DNA from: Chitinophagaceae bacterium
GTDB lineage: Bacteria > Bacteroidota > Bacteroidia > Chitinophagales > Chitinophagaceae
Direction of reading: 5' to 3'
DNA length: 33,850 bases
Assembly: GCA_019747705.1 (NCBI GenBank)
Contig: JAIEQM010000137.1
Location: forward strand, 1-33,850
Part shown: piece by piece, positions 16,259-26,499 of the stretch
How the letters are laid out: every line of letters begins with the position of its first letter
Numbering within the stretch: the first letter of the stretch is position 1
Program-made: the position numbers and the translations under genes
The notes under the pieces: model-generated
Told to the model about the DNA's origin: nothing
Seen by the model: only the letters and a program-made list of their open reading frames with translations
Databases searched by the model: none

Positions 16259-16564
16259 ATAATTGGAAACTTCCACTCCAAAACAAGTATCATGCTAAAC
16301 TGAAAAAATGTGAATAACTTAAATCCATGAAATTTTACGTGGTGAAAATTCAGGAAGTAAAAATGATTTTATAATGCTGAAAATTTTAGAAGCTAAGTGT
16401 TAACACCGAATCGCCATAATAGATCGCCAAATAGAAAAACCATAGTTCACCGGCTTCCGGTATTACACCATAAACTTTTTGGACCATTTTGTATTTGTTG
16501 CTGGTATAACCTGCAGAAAGCAGAACAATAAAGTGATCAGCAGCAGTTAACAAAAAAACTCTTA

Positions 16565-17212
16565 TTATTTTTTTAACTGCTTTTGAAAGTAAGGACAGAA
16601 CTGCTGCAAACCACATTCCCTGCATTTAGGATTGCGTGCCACACAGGTGTAACGGCCATGAAGTATGAGCCAGTGATGTGCTTTATGAATCAGTTCTTTT
16701 GGAAAATGTTTGATAAGTTCTTTTTCAACAGCAAGAGGAGCAGAGGCGGATTGTTTTACCAGGCCTAACCGTTTGCTCACACGGAACACATGCGTATCCA
16801 CCGCCATGTTGGGTTGCGCATCAATAACAGATGTAATGACGTTTGCTGTTTTTCTTCCAACACCCGGTAGTGTTATTAATTGTTCAACCGTTAGCGGCAC
16901 CTCACCTCCAAACTCATGCATGAGCTTTTGTGCCATACCAATGAGGTGTTTTGTTTTATTGTTGGGATAAGAAATGCTTTTAATAAGCGGAAACAATTCA
17001 TCAAAGGTTGTTGCAGCTAATTCTTTGGGTGAAGGGTACCGCTCAAAGATGGCAGGTGTGGTAAGGTTCACCCGTTTATCTGTGCATTGGGCTGAAAGAA
17101 TTACGGCCACCAGCAACTGATACGGATTATCATACAATAATTCTGTTTCCGCATCAGGGGCATGAGCGTTGAAATAATCAATAACGGTTTGGTAGCGTTC
17201 TTTCAGCGTCAT
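16565..17212 (-). CDS. nth: Endonuclease III (DNA glycosylase/AP lyase)
   Basis: Base-excision repair enzyme that removes oxidised pyrimidines and cleaves the abasic site. The 215 residues contain the helix-hairpin-helix LPGVGRKTANVI with catalytic Lys121, and catalytic Asp139 in MAVDTHVFR. The C-terminal [4Fe-4S] ligands are Cys190-x6-Cys197-x2-Cys200-x5-Cys206. Length and all key residues are normal. It seems to be a single gene; the gap to its upstream neighbour contains a strong palindromic terminator and a repeat element. Confidence 0.96.
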   Translation of the reverse strand: MTLKERYQTVIDYFNAHAPDAETELLYDNPYQLLVAVILSAQCTDKRVNLTTPAIFERYPSPKELAATTFDELFPLIKSISYPNNKTKHLIGMAQKLMHEFGGEVPLTVEQLITLPGVGRKTANVITSVIDAQPNMAVDTHVFRVSKRLGLVKQSASAPLAVEKELIKHFPKELIHKAHHWLILHGRYTCVARNPKCRECGLQQFCPYFQKQLKK

Positions 17213-17316
17213 TTTGTAAAAACTAATGAAGCGAAATTAAGGGAAGAACAGAAAGTGAGGAGAACTGAAATAAATGAAGATGATTTTAATAAGGTTGATG
17301 CCATGAAATAAGCTTT

Positions 17317-17362
17317 AAAAATGATCATCTCAATTTTACACCAACAGGAGATGATCATTTTT
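17317..17362 (-). terminator. Long bidirectional terminator
   Basis: A 15-bp perfect inverted repeat (AAAAATGATCATCTC / GAGATGATCATTTTT) has a 16-base loop. The arms end in A and T runs, so it can act in both directions. On the minus strand it would end the transcript of the small gene at 17562-17795 before nth. Confidence 0.75.
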
Positions 17363-17426
17363 ATTGCGTTATACTATGTGGCCAAAAAAATAAAAAAGAA
17401 CACATGAAAAACGGAACGTAGAAGTG

Positions 17427-17468
17427 TCAAGACGATTGCGGTCTTGATGCCGAAAGGCAACTTCGGCA
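17427..17468. repeat. Two abutting 7-7-7 hairpins
   Basis: TCAAGAC-GATTGCG-GTCTTGA (17427-17447) is immediately followed by TGCCGAA-AGGCAAC-TTCGGCA (17448-17468). Each is a 7-bp stem with a 7-base loop. The same architecture with unrelated sequence occurs at 8517-8557. Possibly a REP-like repeat or part of a structured RNA. Confidence 0.6.
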
Positions 17469-17561
17469 TGCGACGCAAGGGACGATGCCATGAAACACAT
17501 CAGCCCGTTACATAAAATGTATTTCTCTAAACTGATTGGTAAAAGATAAATACAGAAGACG

Positions 17562-17795
17562 TTATTTTTCAGTAACCACATTACTGTTGCCATACTTTAA
17601 CACGCTGAGTATGGTTTCTATACGGGGAGAAATTTTGAATTGCTCAAGACGGGCATGTGCCTTTTTGATAACTTCAAATTTTTCACGGAGGGTCCAGTCC
17701 TGTTCCATTGCCTGTTCAATGGCGGCGTTCTGTTCGGGAGAGGTTTCTTTATAGAGATATTGTACCAAATCTTCAGGAGTAAATATTTGTGCCAT
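17562..17795 (-). CDS. Small conserved-looking acidic protein, unknown function
   Basis: A 77-residue protein beginning MAQIFTPEDLVQYLYKETSPEQ, predicted all-helical. The first half (E-D-L-V-Q-Y-L-Y-x-E...E-Q-A-M-x-x-D-W-x-L-R-E) resembles the N-terminal helical part of anti-sigma-factor-like or zinc-finger-less regulator proteins of Bacteroidota; this is a weak recognition. No cysteines, signal or membrane segment. The ATG at 17795 is chosen over an in-frame TTG at 17801. It lies downstream of ftsB/divIC on the same strand with a 94-bp gap. Confidence 0.6.
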   Translation of the reverse strand: MAQIFTPEDLVQYLYKETSPEQNAAIEQAMEQDWTLREKFEVIKKAHARLEQFKISPRIETILSVLKYGNSNVVTEK

Positions 17796-17889
17796 AAGCA
17801 ATCCTTTGTGTTTGAATGAGGCGGTTTTTCAAGGATGCTTTCCTGAATAAAACGGTAGTACTGTAGGAATATTGTTTGAGCGGGGAAAA

Positions 17890-18183
17890 TTATTGGTTAA
17901 ACAGGAAAATATCCTCATTGTCTTTTTTCATATAGTATTTTTCCCTTGCAATACGCTCATAGGCAGCAGGATCGGTTTTACGTTTTTCCAGCTCAGCCCT
18001 AGCGGCTTCAATCTTCTGGCTGTAAAAACCGGCGCTGTTTTGCAGCTCTTTTAATTTTTGGTGGCGCTCCCATTGTGAAGGGAAATCATTACGGTCAAAG
18101 AAAAACATCCATACCAGCAAACCGGTAATGGTGAGGAAGTATTTGTTTTTTAAAAAAGCAGGGATATGGGACAGAAAATTCAT
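17890..18183 (-). CDS. Septum formation initiator family protein (FtsB/DivIC)
   Basis: A 97-residue bitopic membrane protein: short cytoplasmic N-terminus, one transmembrane segment (about 15-30, YFLTITGLLVWMFFF), a periplasmic coiled coil (about 38-70), and the conserved tail PAAYERIAREKYYMKKDNEDIF. This is the FtsB/DivIC layout of the divisome subcomplex with FtsL and FtsQ/DivIB. Its place directly downstream of enolase is the common eno-ftsB order in many bacteria, which supports the call. Confidence 0.9.
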   Translation of the reverse strand: MNFLSHIPAFLKNKYFLTITGLLVWMFFFDRNDFPSQWERHQKLKELQNSAGFYSQKIEAARAELEKRKTDPAAYERIAREKYYMKKDNEDIFLFNQ

Positions 18184-18203
18184 TGACTTTCGTTTAAAAG
18201 TTT

Positions 18204-18258
18204 AAAGGTTTAACGTTTACCATTACATGTTACTGCAACTTTTAAACGTTAAACCTTT
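18204..18258 (-). promoter_or_regulatory. Long hairpin between eno and ftsB
   Basis: A perfect 16-bp inverted repeat (AAAGGTTTAACGTTTA / TAAACGTTAAACCTTT) has a 23-base loop, and imperfect pairing extends further out. It lies in the 89-bp gap of the eno-ftsB transcript. It is AT-rich with no clean T-run, so an mRNA-processing or attenuation role is as likely as termination. Confidence 0.5.
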
Positions 18259-18272
18259 TGAACGGAAAACGT

Positions 18273-19586
<1,314 letters not shown>

Positions 19587-19733
19587 TTAGTTCTGTGTTC
19601 TATAGTTTGACGCAGCAGTAGCTGCGTATCAGTAAAGTTGGTTTTTAACTGCTGCAAAGAAAAGGCATTCAGCGGGAGCGGCAAAGAACTGTTACCGTAT
19701 GAAATGATTATTTTTATCAATACAAACACTTGT

Positions 19734-20297
19734 ATGGATACGCAAACGATTACTTCAATAGCGATGGGCATTGCACTGAGTGCCTGTTGCGGCTTTCGGG
19801 TTTTTATTCCGATGCTGGGCGCCAGTGTTGCCGCTTATGCCCACTGGTTTAGTTTACCGGCAGACATGAGTTGGATGGGCAGCCTTCCTGCATTGATTTG
19901 TTTTGGCACGGCTGCTGTACTGGAGATTGCAGCTTATTATATTCCTTTTGTTGACAATTTATTAGACACCATTGCCACGCCATTAGCCGCAGTAGCCGGA
20001 ACGGTATTGGCCGCTTCTTTTTTACCTGTTGGTGATGTTAGCCCGATGCTCAAATGGATACTTGCCATTATTGCCGGAGGTGGCGCTGCAGCTACTGTAC
20101 AAACAGGAACCGGGCTGCTGCGTTTGGCAAGTACCAAAACAACAGCAGGCGCCGGTAATCAATTTGTAGCAACGGGTGAAAATGCACTGGCGGTGAGCGG
20201 TACGGTGCTGAGTTTTGTAGCGCCCGTGGTGATAGCGGTGATTTTTTTGTTGCTGATTGGGTGGATTATTCGCAAACTGATTAAAAAACTTTTATAA
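19734..20297 (+). CDS. DUF4126 family membrane protein
   Basis: A 187-residue integral membrane protein with about five hydrophobic segments and the DUF4126 pattern: SACCGFRVFIPMLGASVAA at the start, IPFVDNLLDTIATPLAAVAGT in the middle, and GAGNQFVATGENA before the last segment. Function is unknown. The ATG at 19734 (MDTQTITSIAMG) is preferred because homologues of this type start directly before the first segment; the longer frame from 19638 adds 32 uncharacteristic residues. It diverges from eno and ends at a strong terminator. Confidence 0.85.
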   Translation: MDTQTITSIAMGIALSACCGFRVFIPMLGASVAAYAHWFSLPADMSWMGSLPALICFGTAAVLEIAAYYIPFVDNLLDTIATPLAAVAGTVLAASFLPVGDVSPMLKWILAIIAGGGAAATVQTGTGLLRLASTKTTAGAGNQFVATGENALAVSGTVLSFVAPVVIAVIFLLLIGWIIRKLIKKLL

Positions 20298-20333
20298 AAA
20301 ATGCCTGCAGGAAACATTGCTGCAGGCATTTTT
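20297..20333. terminator. Bidirectional intrinsic terminator
   Basis: A 14-bp perfect stem (AAAAATGCCTGCAG / CTGCAGGCATTTTT) with a 9-base loop starts at the last base of the DUF4126 stop codon. Flanking A and T runs make it work in both directions, so it also fits the end of the opposite-strand ORF at 20347-20565. Confidence 0.88.
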
Positions 20334-20346
20334 AATTGAACCAACT

Positions 20347-20565
20347 TTATTTACCTGTTTGGCGCTCCTCCTTTTTCAGAGCCGGGTCTTCCAAATAAAA
20401 TATAATGAACATCCTGGTATTGGCTCCGGGTTGGAGGCTGGTTGTTTTGCGTTGTGTAACCTGCAGCATCAAACCATCTTCCGGGCAGGTATTGCCGAAG
20501 TGCAAGATTTCCGTATGCCCGGCCAACCGCTGCTGAGTAAAAATAAAAAAGATGAGAATATGCAC
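20347..20565 (-). CDS. Possible small protein, unknown
   Basis: A 72-residue minus-strand frame. The part from LAGHTEILHFGNTCPEDGLM to FYLEDPALKKEERQTGK has a normal amino-acid mix and a charged tail. Its stop lies 14 bp from a bidirectional terminator, which is what a real gene would show. Against it: no recognised family, an odd N-terminus (MHILIFFIFTQQR), and no clear promoter. No other gene was found between 20334 and 20686. Confidence 0.35.
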   Translation of the reverse strand: MHILIFFIFTQQRLAGHTEILHFGNTCPEDGLMLQVTQRKTTSLQPGANTRMFIIFYLEDPALKKEERQTGK

Positions 20566-20686
20566 ATATCTAAATTGATAAGGTCAGGCTGTATGTGCAG
20601 CCCAATAGAATTACAGCAGTTGAAACAAAGCTTCTGTCAGCCTGCATTTTGGCAATACTTTTGTTGTAAACTGCCCTTCTATGTCC

Positions 20687-20719
20687 GAAAAAAAGGCTGA
20701 TAGACAAATCTACCAGCCT
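20687..20719 (-). terminator. Intrinsic terminator of the protease gene
   Basis: On the minus strand AGGCTGGTAGA pairs with TCTATCAGCCT (11 bp, one G-U pair) around a TTTG loop and is followed by seven Ts. It sits 21 bp after the stop codon of the protease gene. Confidence 0.88.
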
Positions 20720-20740
20720 GATTAATATTTGTTATTGAAT

Positions 20741-23041
20741 TTACTCTTTGAAAAATTTGATTGATTGTATTTCTTTACCATTTACGATTTGTAAAACATA
20801 ATAACCCGGTTTTAGTCTCGATACATTTAATCTGTGCTGCGTATTACCAGAACCGCTGCGTTCGGTGATTTGCAAAGTGTTTGTATTTACATCATAAACG
20901 TTCATTATGAACTGTAACTTTTCTTTGGTCGAATTTAGTTTATTTTCAGGCAAATATTTCTCATCTTCTTTTGCGGTTACTATTAGTTGGTCTTTTGTCG
21001 GGTTTGGAGTTGCAGCAAATGCATAACGAGCATTTCCAGTATATGAAAAGAATAAAAGTGTTTTCTGAAAGCAAGCACCATTTCCATTAATATTAAATGT
21101 AAATGGAATTCCGCCAGAACCTAAAGGTAACTGAAAGTATAAAGAGTTTTGGTAGTAGCTTGTTGAACCAACTGCCCAAAATAAAGGTGTTCCTCCAGAA
21201 CCCAATGTAACTGTTCTGCCCGTCATGTTTTCAAGGTTAACGTAAACCATACAGCCCTGGTGAACAAAAACTGGCGAAGAATTACTAAAAATTGTTCCGC
21301 TTTGACTGGGGTGTGATACATTATAAAAAGTACATGCTTCTTGAAAGTAGGCATGTGGTTGTGATGCCGAGGTTGAATTATCATTAGCAATTGTCAAAAC
21401 TCTTGTTTGATTAGGTATGCCGCATCCTAGGTTTGAAATGATAGCTGTAAGAGTTGTAGTAACAGTATACCATTTTTGGTTAGTAATCCTTAGTTGGTTA
21501 GGGGCAGGTGTATTAGGAGATAACTGCAATACAGGGCCTGCACTTCCAGGAATTGACCAGGCAACTGTTGCTCCTGTAGGTAAATTTGTAATGGAATAGT
21601 CGGAAGAATTACAAATTATTTGAGGCCCTGAGATAGCTAAACTATTTACATCGATTGATGGTGCAGGCTGCAAATTTGCAATATTCGTTGTATTTGTAGT
21701 TAATTGATTAGTATTTGCAGGGTCAAGCCAGTTACTTAATCTTGTAGCATTTGTTCCGCCGCCTGTCCATGATAAATCAAACCGCCCTCCAAATTTTCTA
21801 ACTTGGTTGCAAACGGGTAAATTTCCATCATCTATACCGTAGTGTTGCCCAATGATTCTTCTATTTTGGTCAAAATAGGGCGATCCTGAACTTCCACCTT
21901 CTGTTGTGCCTTGGTCTACAATTAATCTCCAACATTGAGCACCTAAAAAATTATCAAATACAGGTGCGTCATTGTCTCGTGTTATTTTCATTACATCGCC
22001 TCTGGGATGGTGGATGATTGTTTCCTGAGTGATTCCATTTGTATTTCTATTCCAGCCTGCATAATTAATACCAGAGTTTACAGGAGGAGTATTGTTTAAT
22101 TCGACTAAACACATATCTGTACCTGCCCAATTTGCTCGCAGGGTAGAACCATTGTAAGTAACACCATCGCTGTTTTGAGAGGGAGTACAAGTGGCACTCC
22201 ATGCTTGAAATGTAAATCGCCAATTCGTTACGTTTTGCTGTGGTCGTCCTGGTGGATTGAAACAATGATTAGCGGTTAAGAAAAATGGTCGGTTTGTATT
22301 ACATGTATTCATTATCATTGCGCCACTGCACCAAACTTCCCCGTTGTCATTTAAAACCAAAGCTACTGAATTTCTCTCCGCTTCCCATCCAGTGCCTAAT
22401 GGACAAAGTACGTTAATATTGCAAGGAGCTGATTGACCAAAACCACCAACTTGTGTTTTGTACACTTCCTTGTAGCCATAAGCAATATTATTTGCATGAA
22501 GCACTAAATCCTTTACGGTAGCAATTGGTGTTTTTATTTCAATCGTCAAAAATTCTCCTTTATAAACCCAACTTCCCCAAACTCCATTGCTATTGTTTTC
22601 TTTTTCAGTTATTGGCCCAGTAACAATGCTTCCGTCCTGATTATAAATAAACATTTCCGTTTTTTGTGGTAAATAAAACTTATCAAAATTTATACTTGTA
22701 GATAAAGCACCATTCAGCCGTACTTTATATTTTCCGTAAGAAAATTCTTTGTCATTATTCCATTTTAACTGTTGAGCAATATTAAGATTTAATGGAAGTG
22801 CCTTAGCTAAACGAAATGCTTGAATTTCATTCGATTCCAAAATATTTTTTCTTTCAACTACTAATAGACTGTCAATCTTCATTGCAGGTAATTCAAAATC
22901 AACCTCAGGGCTATAATTTTTTAGGAATAACCCTTTGTTAGCACTTATTGTTTCGTGGCTAAAGCTTGTTTTTACTTGTGCCATCGCATAGTTGCCAGTA
23001 AGAAACGTAATAATTAATGCGATGTGTATTATCTTTTTCAT
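20741..23041 (-). CDS. Secreted lysyl-endopeptidase-like serine protease with T9SS sorting domain
   Basis: The 766-residue precursor has a signal peptide (MKKIIHIALIITFLTGNYAMA), a pro-region to about residue 205, and a trypsin-fold protease domain (about 206-430). The domain resembles Achromobacter protease I: VWCSGAMI, LTANHC with His259, TDMCLVEL with Asp309, IIHHP, and GTTEGGSSGSP with Ser385. An Ig/PKD-like region follows (about 480-570), and a T9SS type A CTD (TPNPTKDQLIV to IQSIKFFKE) ends the protein. It is probably exported through T9SS and activated outside the cell. Lys specificity is inferred from overall resemblance only. The gene follows the barrel-type gene at 23060 by 18 bp, so they form an operon. 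Confidence 0.88.
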   Translation of the reverse strand: MKKIIHIALIITFLTGNYAMAQVKTSFSHETISANKGLFLKNYSPEVDFELPAMKIDSLLVVERKNILESNEIQAFRLAKALPLNLNIAQQLKWNNDKEFSYGKYKVRLNGALSTSINFDKFYLPQKTEMFIYNQDGSIVTGPITEKENNSNGVWGSWVYKGEFLTIEIKTPIATVKDLVLHANNIAYGYKEVYKTQVGGFGQSAPCNINVLCPLGTGWEAERNSVALVLNDNGEVWCSGAMIMNTCNTNRPFFLTANHCFNPPGRPQQNVTNWRFTFQAWSATCTPSQNSDGVTYNGSTLRANWAGTDMCLVELNNTPPVNSGINYAGWNRNTNGITQETIIHHPRGDVMKITRDNDAPVFDNFLGAQCWRLIVDQGTTEGGSSGSPYFDQNRRIIGQHYGIDDGNLPVCNQVRKFGGRFDLSWTGGGTNATRLSNWLDPANTNQLTTNTTNIANLQPAPSIDVNSLAISGPQIICNSSDYSITNLPTGATVAWSIPGSAGPVLQLSPNTPAPNQLRITNQKWYTVTTTLTAIISNLGCGIPNQTRVLTIANDNSTSASQPHAYFQEACTFYNVSHPSQSGTIFSNSSPVFVHQGCMVYVNLENMTGRTVTLGSGGTPLFWAVGSTSYYQNSLYFQLPLGSGGIPFTFNINGNGACFQKTLLFFSYTGNARYAFAATPNPTKDQLIVTAKEDEKYLPENKLNSTKEKLQFIMNVYDVNTNTLQITERSGSGNTQHRLNVSRLKPGYYVLQIVNGKEIQSIKFFKE

Positions 23042-23059
23042 GTATAATTTTTTAAAAAA

Positions 23060-23764
23060 TTAAAAATGATAGTAAACAGTTATAGCAGCACCTAGTGAAA
23101 ATTTATTTCGGGCTATTTGCTGTGTGTCGTTCGAATAGTCGTATTTAAAAAATATTTCGTCATTATTCCATTTGGTATATATTGGCAATATTAATTCTGC
23201 CTCAATCGAAAATTTATTATTAATATTTCTTTCTATACCAAAACCTGTATTTATTATTTGCCCTATATTTAATGATTTTGTATTTACTTGAAAGGTATTA
23301 TAATCGCTATCTTTATACACAGTATACTTTTGTCTAAATGAACGCATATTATTGTAGTTAAGGTTAAAACTGAATATAGAAATACTGCTAATTCTTTTAC
23401 TATATCCAATTCCTATTAAAACTATGATATTGTCATACTTATAAAATTGTGTGCTATAAAGCAGACTAACTGGGCTGGTATATTCAAATGGCCGTCTAAT
23501 TCCAAAAGATTGTTTAAAGTATCCAACTCCTATCTTAGCAAATAATCCATTGTAGATGGTTTTGGAATAATTTAAATTAACCCCATAACTTATCGATTTC
23601 CCATTAGGCGTGTTTCTCTTACCCAGTGTATAATAAGTAGCTTCAGAATTATTCCAAATTGCAGGAATAGAAATTCCTAATTTGCTTGTTTTCTCAAATT
23701 TTGATTGAGCCCTTACTGTTATACAAATAATACTTATTAATAAAATAATTATACTTTTTTTCAT
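23060..23764 (-). CDS. Putative outer-membrane beta-barrel protein
   Basis: A 234-residue protein with signal peptide (MKKSIIILLISIICITVRA, then QS). Its body of alternating hydrophobic/polar strands is rich in Tyr, Asn, Ser and Ile and ends in an aromatic residue (AAITVYYHF), as outer-membrane barrels do. No family is recognised. The coding sequence is notably AT-rich compared with the housekeeping genes here. It is first in an operon with the secreted protease, 18 bp apart, suggesting a surface partner of that protease or shared expression. Confidence 0.7.
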   Translation of the reverse strand: MKKSIIILLISIICITVRAQSKFEKTSKLGISIPAIWNNSEATYYTLGKRNTPNGKSISYGVNLNYSKTIYNGLFAKIGVGYFKQSFGIRRPFEYTSPVSLLYSTQFYKYDNIIVLIGIGYSKRISSISIFSFNLNYNNMRSFRQKYTVYKDSDYNTFQVNTKSLNIGQIINTGFGIERNINNKFSIEAELILPIYTKWNNDEIFFKYDYSNDTQQIARNKFSLGAAITVYYHF

Positions 23765-23860
23765 ATTGCAAATTTTAAATGACGAAATATTTTTTATTAG
23801 TAGGAGGACTGTTTTCTCTAATTAAGATGTAAATAAATTTTTTCATGCTAATTGCTTTGC

Positions 23861-25387
23861 TTATCGCTCAACTTGCCAACTATTAGGGGCTGTCGGATGG
23901 GGGTTGCTTACAACGTTTGTATTGAATCTTCTGATGCTCACATAATCACCATACCTGTTTACAGAACTTGTGCTGAGTCTTGGGTAGTAAACAATAAAAT
24001 CTCCCATAAACCCTGCAGCATGATGAGCTTCGGTAGTTCTGCCTCCCCATCCCAATGAAATGCCGACCTCATTATCAGTATTGGTTGCAAAACATGGATA
24101 AGCAAATGCATAATCATTATTCCATATCTGCATTTGTTCAATAACACTGTAATCAGTGTTTCGCACTTTCACTACTTGTATTTGCGCATTGGTAAAGCCA
24201 CCACCTGCTCCGGCATTCCATGCATACCACACTTCATTATTGCGTCTTGTAACACCCAGCACCGCATTACCCGGAAAACCAAAAGCAAGCCAGTTAACTC
24301 CTGATGGGGTATTGGAACTGTAGGCTTGTGTCCATGAATTAATATCCCTGTCTCTCCAGTAATAAACAGTTTCTGATTCACGCCAGGAAAATAAACGCAT
24401 TTTACTGATACTTACATGGCCTGCCCAGTACACTTCATTTCCTGTGTTCTGACTTACATGGCCACCATACGCATTGCCTCCATCAGTTGCCTGTGTAAAC
24501 CAAAAAGTAAAACCGGTTCCCAGTTGAATTTCTCTCAATGGCAAACGCATTACAATTAAGCCGGTGTTCACTGCATCGCTGCTGATGTAAATCCAGTTAT
24601 CACCCACTGATACATCAGGATAATCCAATGCTCCTGCAGTAGCACCCACCTGTGTGCTTGTAATATCCCAATAAGTCCATGCGGTGGCACCACTGCTGAT
24701 GATATCTGCTGTACTGGCCGAAGCGACACGTATAATGTTTCTTCCTAATAAACAATTGGCTCCATTGCCACAAAACTGCATAAACCAGATAAACCGGTCG
24801 ATAGAGGGCACATATTGAATAATCTGGTCGCAACAAAATCCATTGCTGATGTTATTACCGGCAGCATCAGTAACCGGCCCGCTTGGAAAAATAGTTGTGG
24901 GATTAATTGTTGTAAAAGTTCTTCCGCTGTCTGTTGATAAACGAACACTTGAGTTATAAGAATACAATACAACACCCCTGTTGGCTGCTGCATTTACATC
25001 AGGAGTAATGTTTACGCCACCACCTGTTCTTTCATTTTGAAATTTGTAAAAATTTATTGCTGCGCCAGCCGGATTCAATGGATTGCCGGAACTGTCAAAA
25101 TCAATTTTTTTTAATTCAATTTTTGAATTGACAGGTTTCAGATCTCCCCGCTTTGGCCCATCAGGAACTTTGTAAGGTTTATCCATGTTGGGATCTTCTG
25201 CTTTAGGTGTAAATGGCGGGTATTGTTTGTCACGTACTTTTTTGGGTTGAACGGTGCTGCTTTTTGCATCCCTGTTTCCAAGTGTTGGGTCTTCCTGCGG
25301 ACGTTTGCCCCTGTTTAAAATAATCCATAAAAGAACAGCAATGATTGCAATAACAGCAATAAGTAATAAAAGCGTACTTCGTTTCAT
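23861..25387 (-). CDS. Membrane-anchored extracytoplasmic protein with BNR-like segment, unknown function
   Basis: The 508 residues start with a single membrane anchor (MKRSTLLLLIAVIAIIAVLLWIILN) and a Pro/Lys-rich linker (about 30-90). A large domain follows that contains SSVRLSTDSGRTFTTI, the S-x-D-x-G-x-x-[FW] Asp-box signature of BNR/sialidase-type propellers, plus many Trp-rich strands (for example YYWRDRDINSWTQAY, GVNWLAFGFPG). A propeller-like fold outside the inner membrane is likely; no catalytic residues can be named. The ATG at 25387 is chosen because it directly precedes the anchor; the longer frame to 25456 adds 23 odd residues. It appears to be a single gene. Confidence 0.7.
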   Translation of the reverse strand: MKRSTLLLLIAVIAIIAVLLWIILNRGKRPQEDPTLGNRDAKSSTVQPKKVRDKQYPPFTPKAEDPNMDKPYKVPDGPKRGDLKPVNSKIELKKIDFDSSGNPLNPAGAAINFYKFQNERTGGGVNITPDVNAAANRGVVLYSYNSSVRLSTDSGRTFTTINPTTIFPSGPVTDAAGNNISNGFCCDQIIQYVPSIDRFIWFMQFCGNGANCLLGRNIIRVASASTADIISSGATAWTYWDITSTQVGATAGALDYPDVSVGDNWIYISSDAVNTGLIVMRLPLREIQLGTGFTFWFTQATDGGNAYGGHVSQNTGNEVYWAGHVSISKMRLFSWRESETVYYWRDRDINSWTQAYSSNTPSGVNWLAFGFPGNAVLGVTRRNNEVWYAWNAGAGGGFTNAQIQVVKVRNTDYSVIEQMQIWNNDYAFAYPCFATNTDNEVGISLGWGGRTTEAHHAAGFMGDFIVYYPRLSTSSVNRYGDYVSIRRFNTNVVSNPHPTAPNSWQVER

Positions 25388-25537
25388 GGTGCAACTTTTT
25401 AAGTAAACAGATAAGGTGTACCAATAAAGTTTACAAAAAAAGAAGCAGAAATGCAACTGTTTACATTCTTAATTTACAGAAGTAGATGGTTTCCTGCAAA
25501 CAAGATTCTCTTGCAGGAGAAATACTGTAAAAAGTGG

Positions 25538-26440
25538 TTATGCAGTTAAACTCCTGAACACTTCTTCCAAACTTTGATTGCCGCTTTGCAGTGAAACGAT
25601 GTTGAGATTATGTTCAACCGCCATGGAAAGAATTTGTTTGCGTAAAAATTCTTCATCACTGCTTTCAATTTGCCAGCTATACGCATCTTGTTTATTTACG
25701 CTGATGGCTGCCGGCAATCGTTGTAACCATTCTGCTTCCAGCGCTTCTTTAAACGTTACCTGTACCGTTGCATTTTTCGCTGCAGACTGAAGTTTGCTCA
25801 ACGCATCATCGGCCACAATACTGCCCTTGTTAATAATAATTACCCGGTCGCAAATAGCCTGCACTTCCTGCATAATATGAGAGGAGAATAAAACCGTTTT
25901 ATTTTTACCGAGCTCTTTAATGACGTTTCTGATTTCCACAATCTGGTTGGGATCAAGTCCGCTGGTGGGTTCGTCTAAAATCAGAACTTCAGGATCATGA
26001 ATCAAGGCTGCGGCTAAACCCACACGCTGTTTGTACCCTTTTGAAAGCTGTGCAATTTTTTTATGAGCTTCCGGGGTTAGACCCACCTGTTCAATGGCTT
26101 TTTCAATATTTGCTTTTTTGTTTTCAATAGCATGAACATCTGCCACAAAATGTAAATACTCCCGCACATACAGATCATAATACAATGCATTGCTTTCCGG
26201 CAAATAACCAATTTTTTGTTTGGTGGCCAGCGGGTTGGTTTTTACATCCATATCACAAACAGCAGCGCTTCCGCCATCTGCCTGTAAGTAGCCGGTAATA
26301 ATTTTCATGGTGGTGCTTTTGCCTGCGCCATTGGGGCCAAGGAACCCAACAATTTCCCCTTTGTTTATTTTAAACGAAATATTGTTTACAGCTTTTTGTG
26401 TGCCGTATTCTTTGAGGAGTGCTTTTACTTCGATGGACAT
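25538..26440 (-). CDS. gldA: ABC transporter ATP-binding protein, GldA-like
   Basis: The 300 residues form one ABC ATPase: Walker A GPNGAGKST (35-43), signature LSKGYKQRVG, Walker B VLILDEPTSGLD, and the switch region LFSSHIMQEV. The opening MSIEVKALLKEYGTQKAVNN and YLPESNALYYDLYVREYL closely match GldA, the ATPase of the gliding-motility-associated ABC transporter GldAFG. The permease genes gldF and gldG are not within this window, so assignment to gliding is by sequence resemblance only. The ATG at 26440 fits the family; the open frame upstream to 26557 runs through structured intergenic DNA. Confidence 0.85.
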   Translation of the reverse strand: MSIEVKALLKEYGTQKAVNNISFKINKGEIVGFLGPNGAGKSTTMKIITGYLQADGGSAAVCDMDVKTNPLATKQKIGYLPESNALYYDLYVREYLHFVADVHAIENKKANIEKAIEQVGLTPEAHKKIAQLSKGYKQRVGLAAALIHDPEVLILDEPTSGLDPNQIVEIRNVIKELGKNKTVLFSSHIMQEVQAICDRVIIINKGSIVADDALSKLQSAAKNATVQVTFKEALEAEWLQRLPAAISVNKQDAYSWQIESSDEEFLRKQILSMAVEHNLNIVSLQSGNQSLEEVFRSLTA

Positions 26441-26499
26441 GCTGCGAAAATAAGATAATACACAATCATCAGTCATTTTTGCCCTATCAGGCGGGGGCG

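Larger units (their letters stand above)
17213..17561. other. Intergenic region with terminator and tandem hairpins
   Basis: 349 bases between nth and the next small gene. It holds the terminator at 17317-17362 and the paired hairpins at 17427-17468. A 74-residue minus-strand reading frame (17369-17593) crosses the hairpins and overlaps the neighbouring gene; I do not regard it as real. Confidence 0.6.

Noticed and set aside
16386..16625. 79-residue minus-strand frame after nth
   Set aside because: Its start lies inside nth in another frame and no family or start signal is seen. The part after nth has a protein-like composition, so a decayed gene cannot be excluded.
17369..17593. 74-residue minus-strand frame between nth and the small acidic protein
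   Set aside because: It overlaps the small acidic protein gene and covers the tandem hairpins; composition is not protein-like.
20317..20700. 127-residue plus-strand frame after the DUF4126 terminator
   Set aside because: It starts inside the terminator hairpin, is Cys- and Gln-rich without pattern, and is antisense to a more plausible small frame and to the protease terminator.
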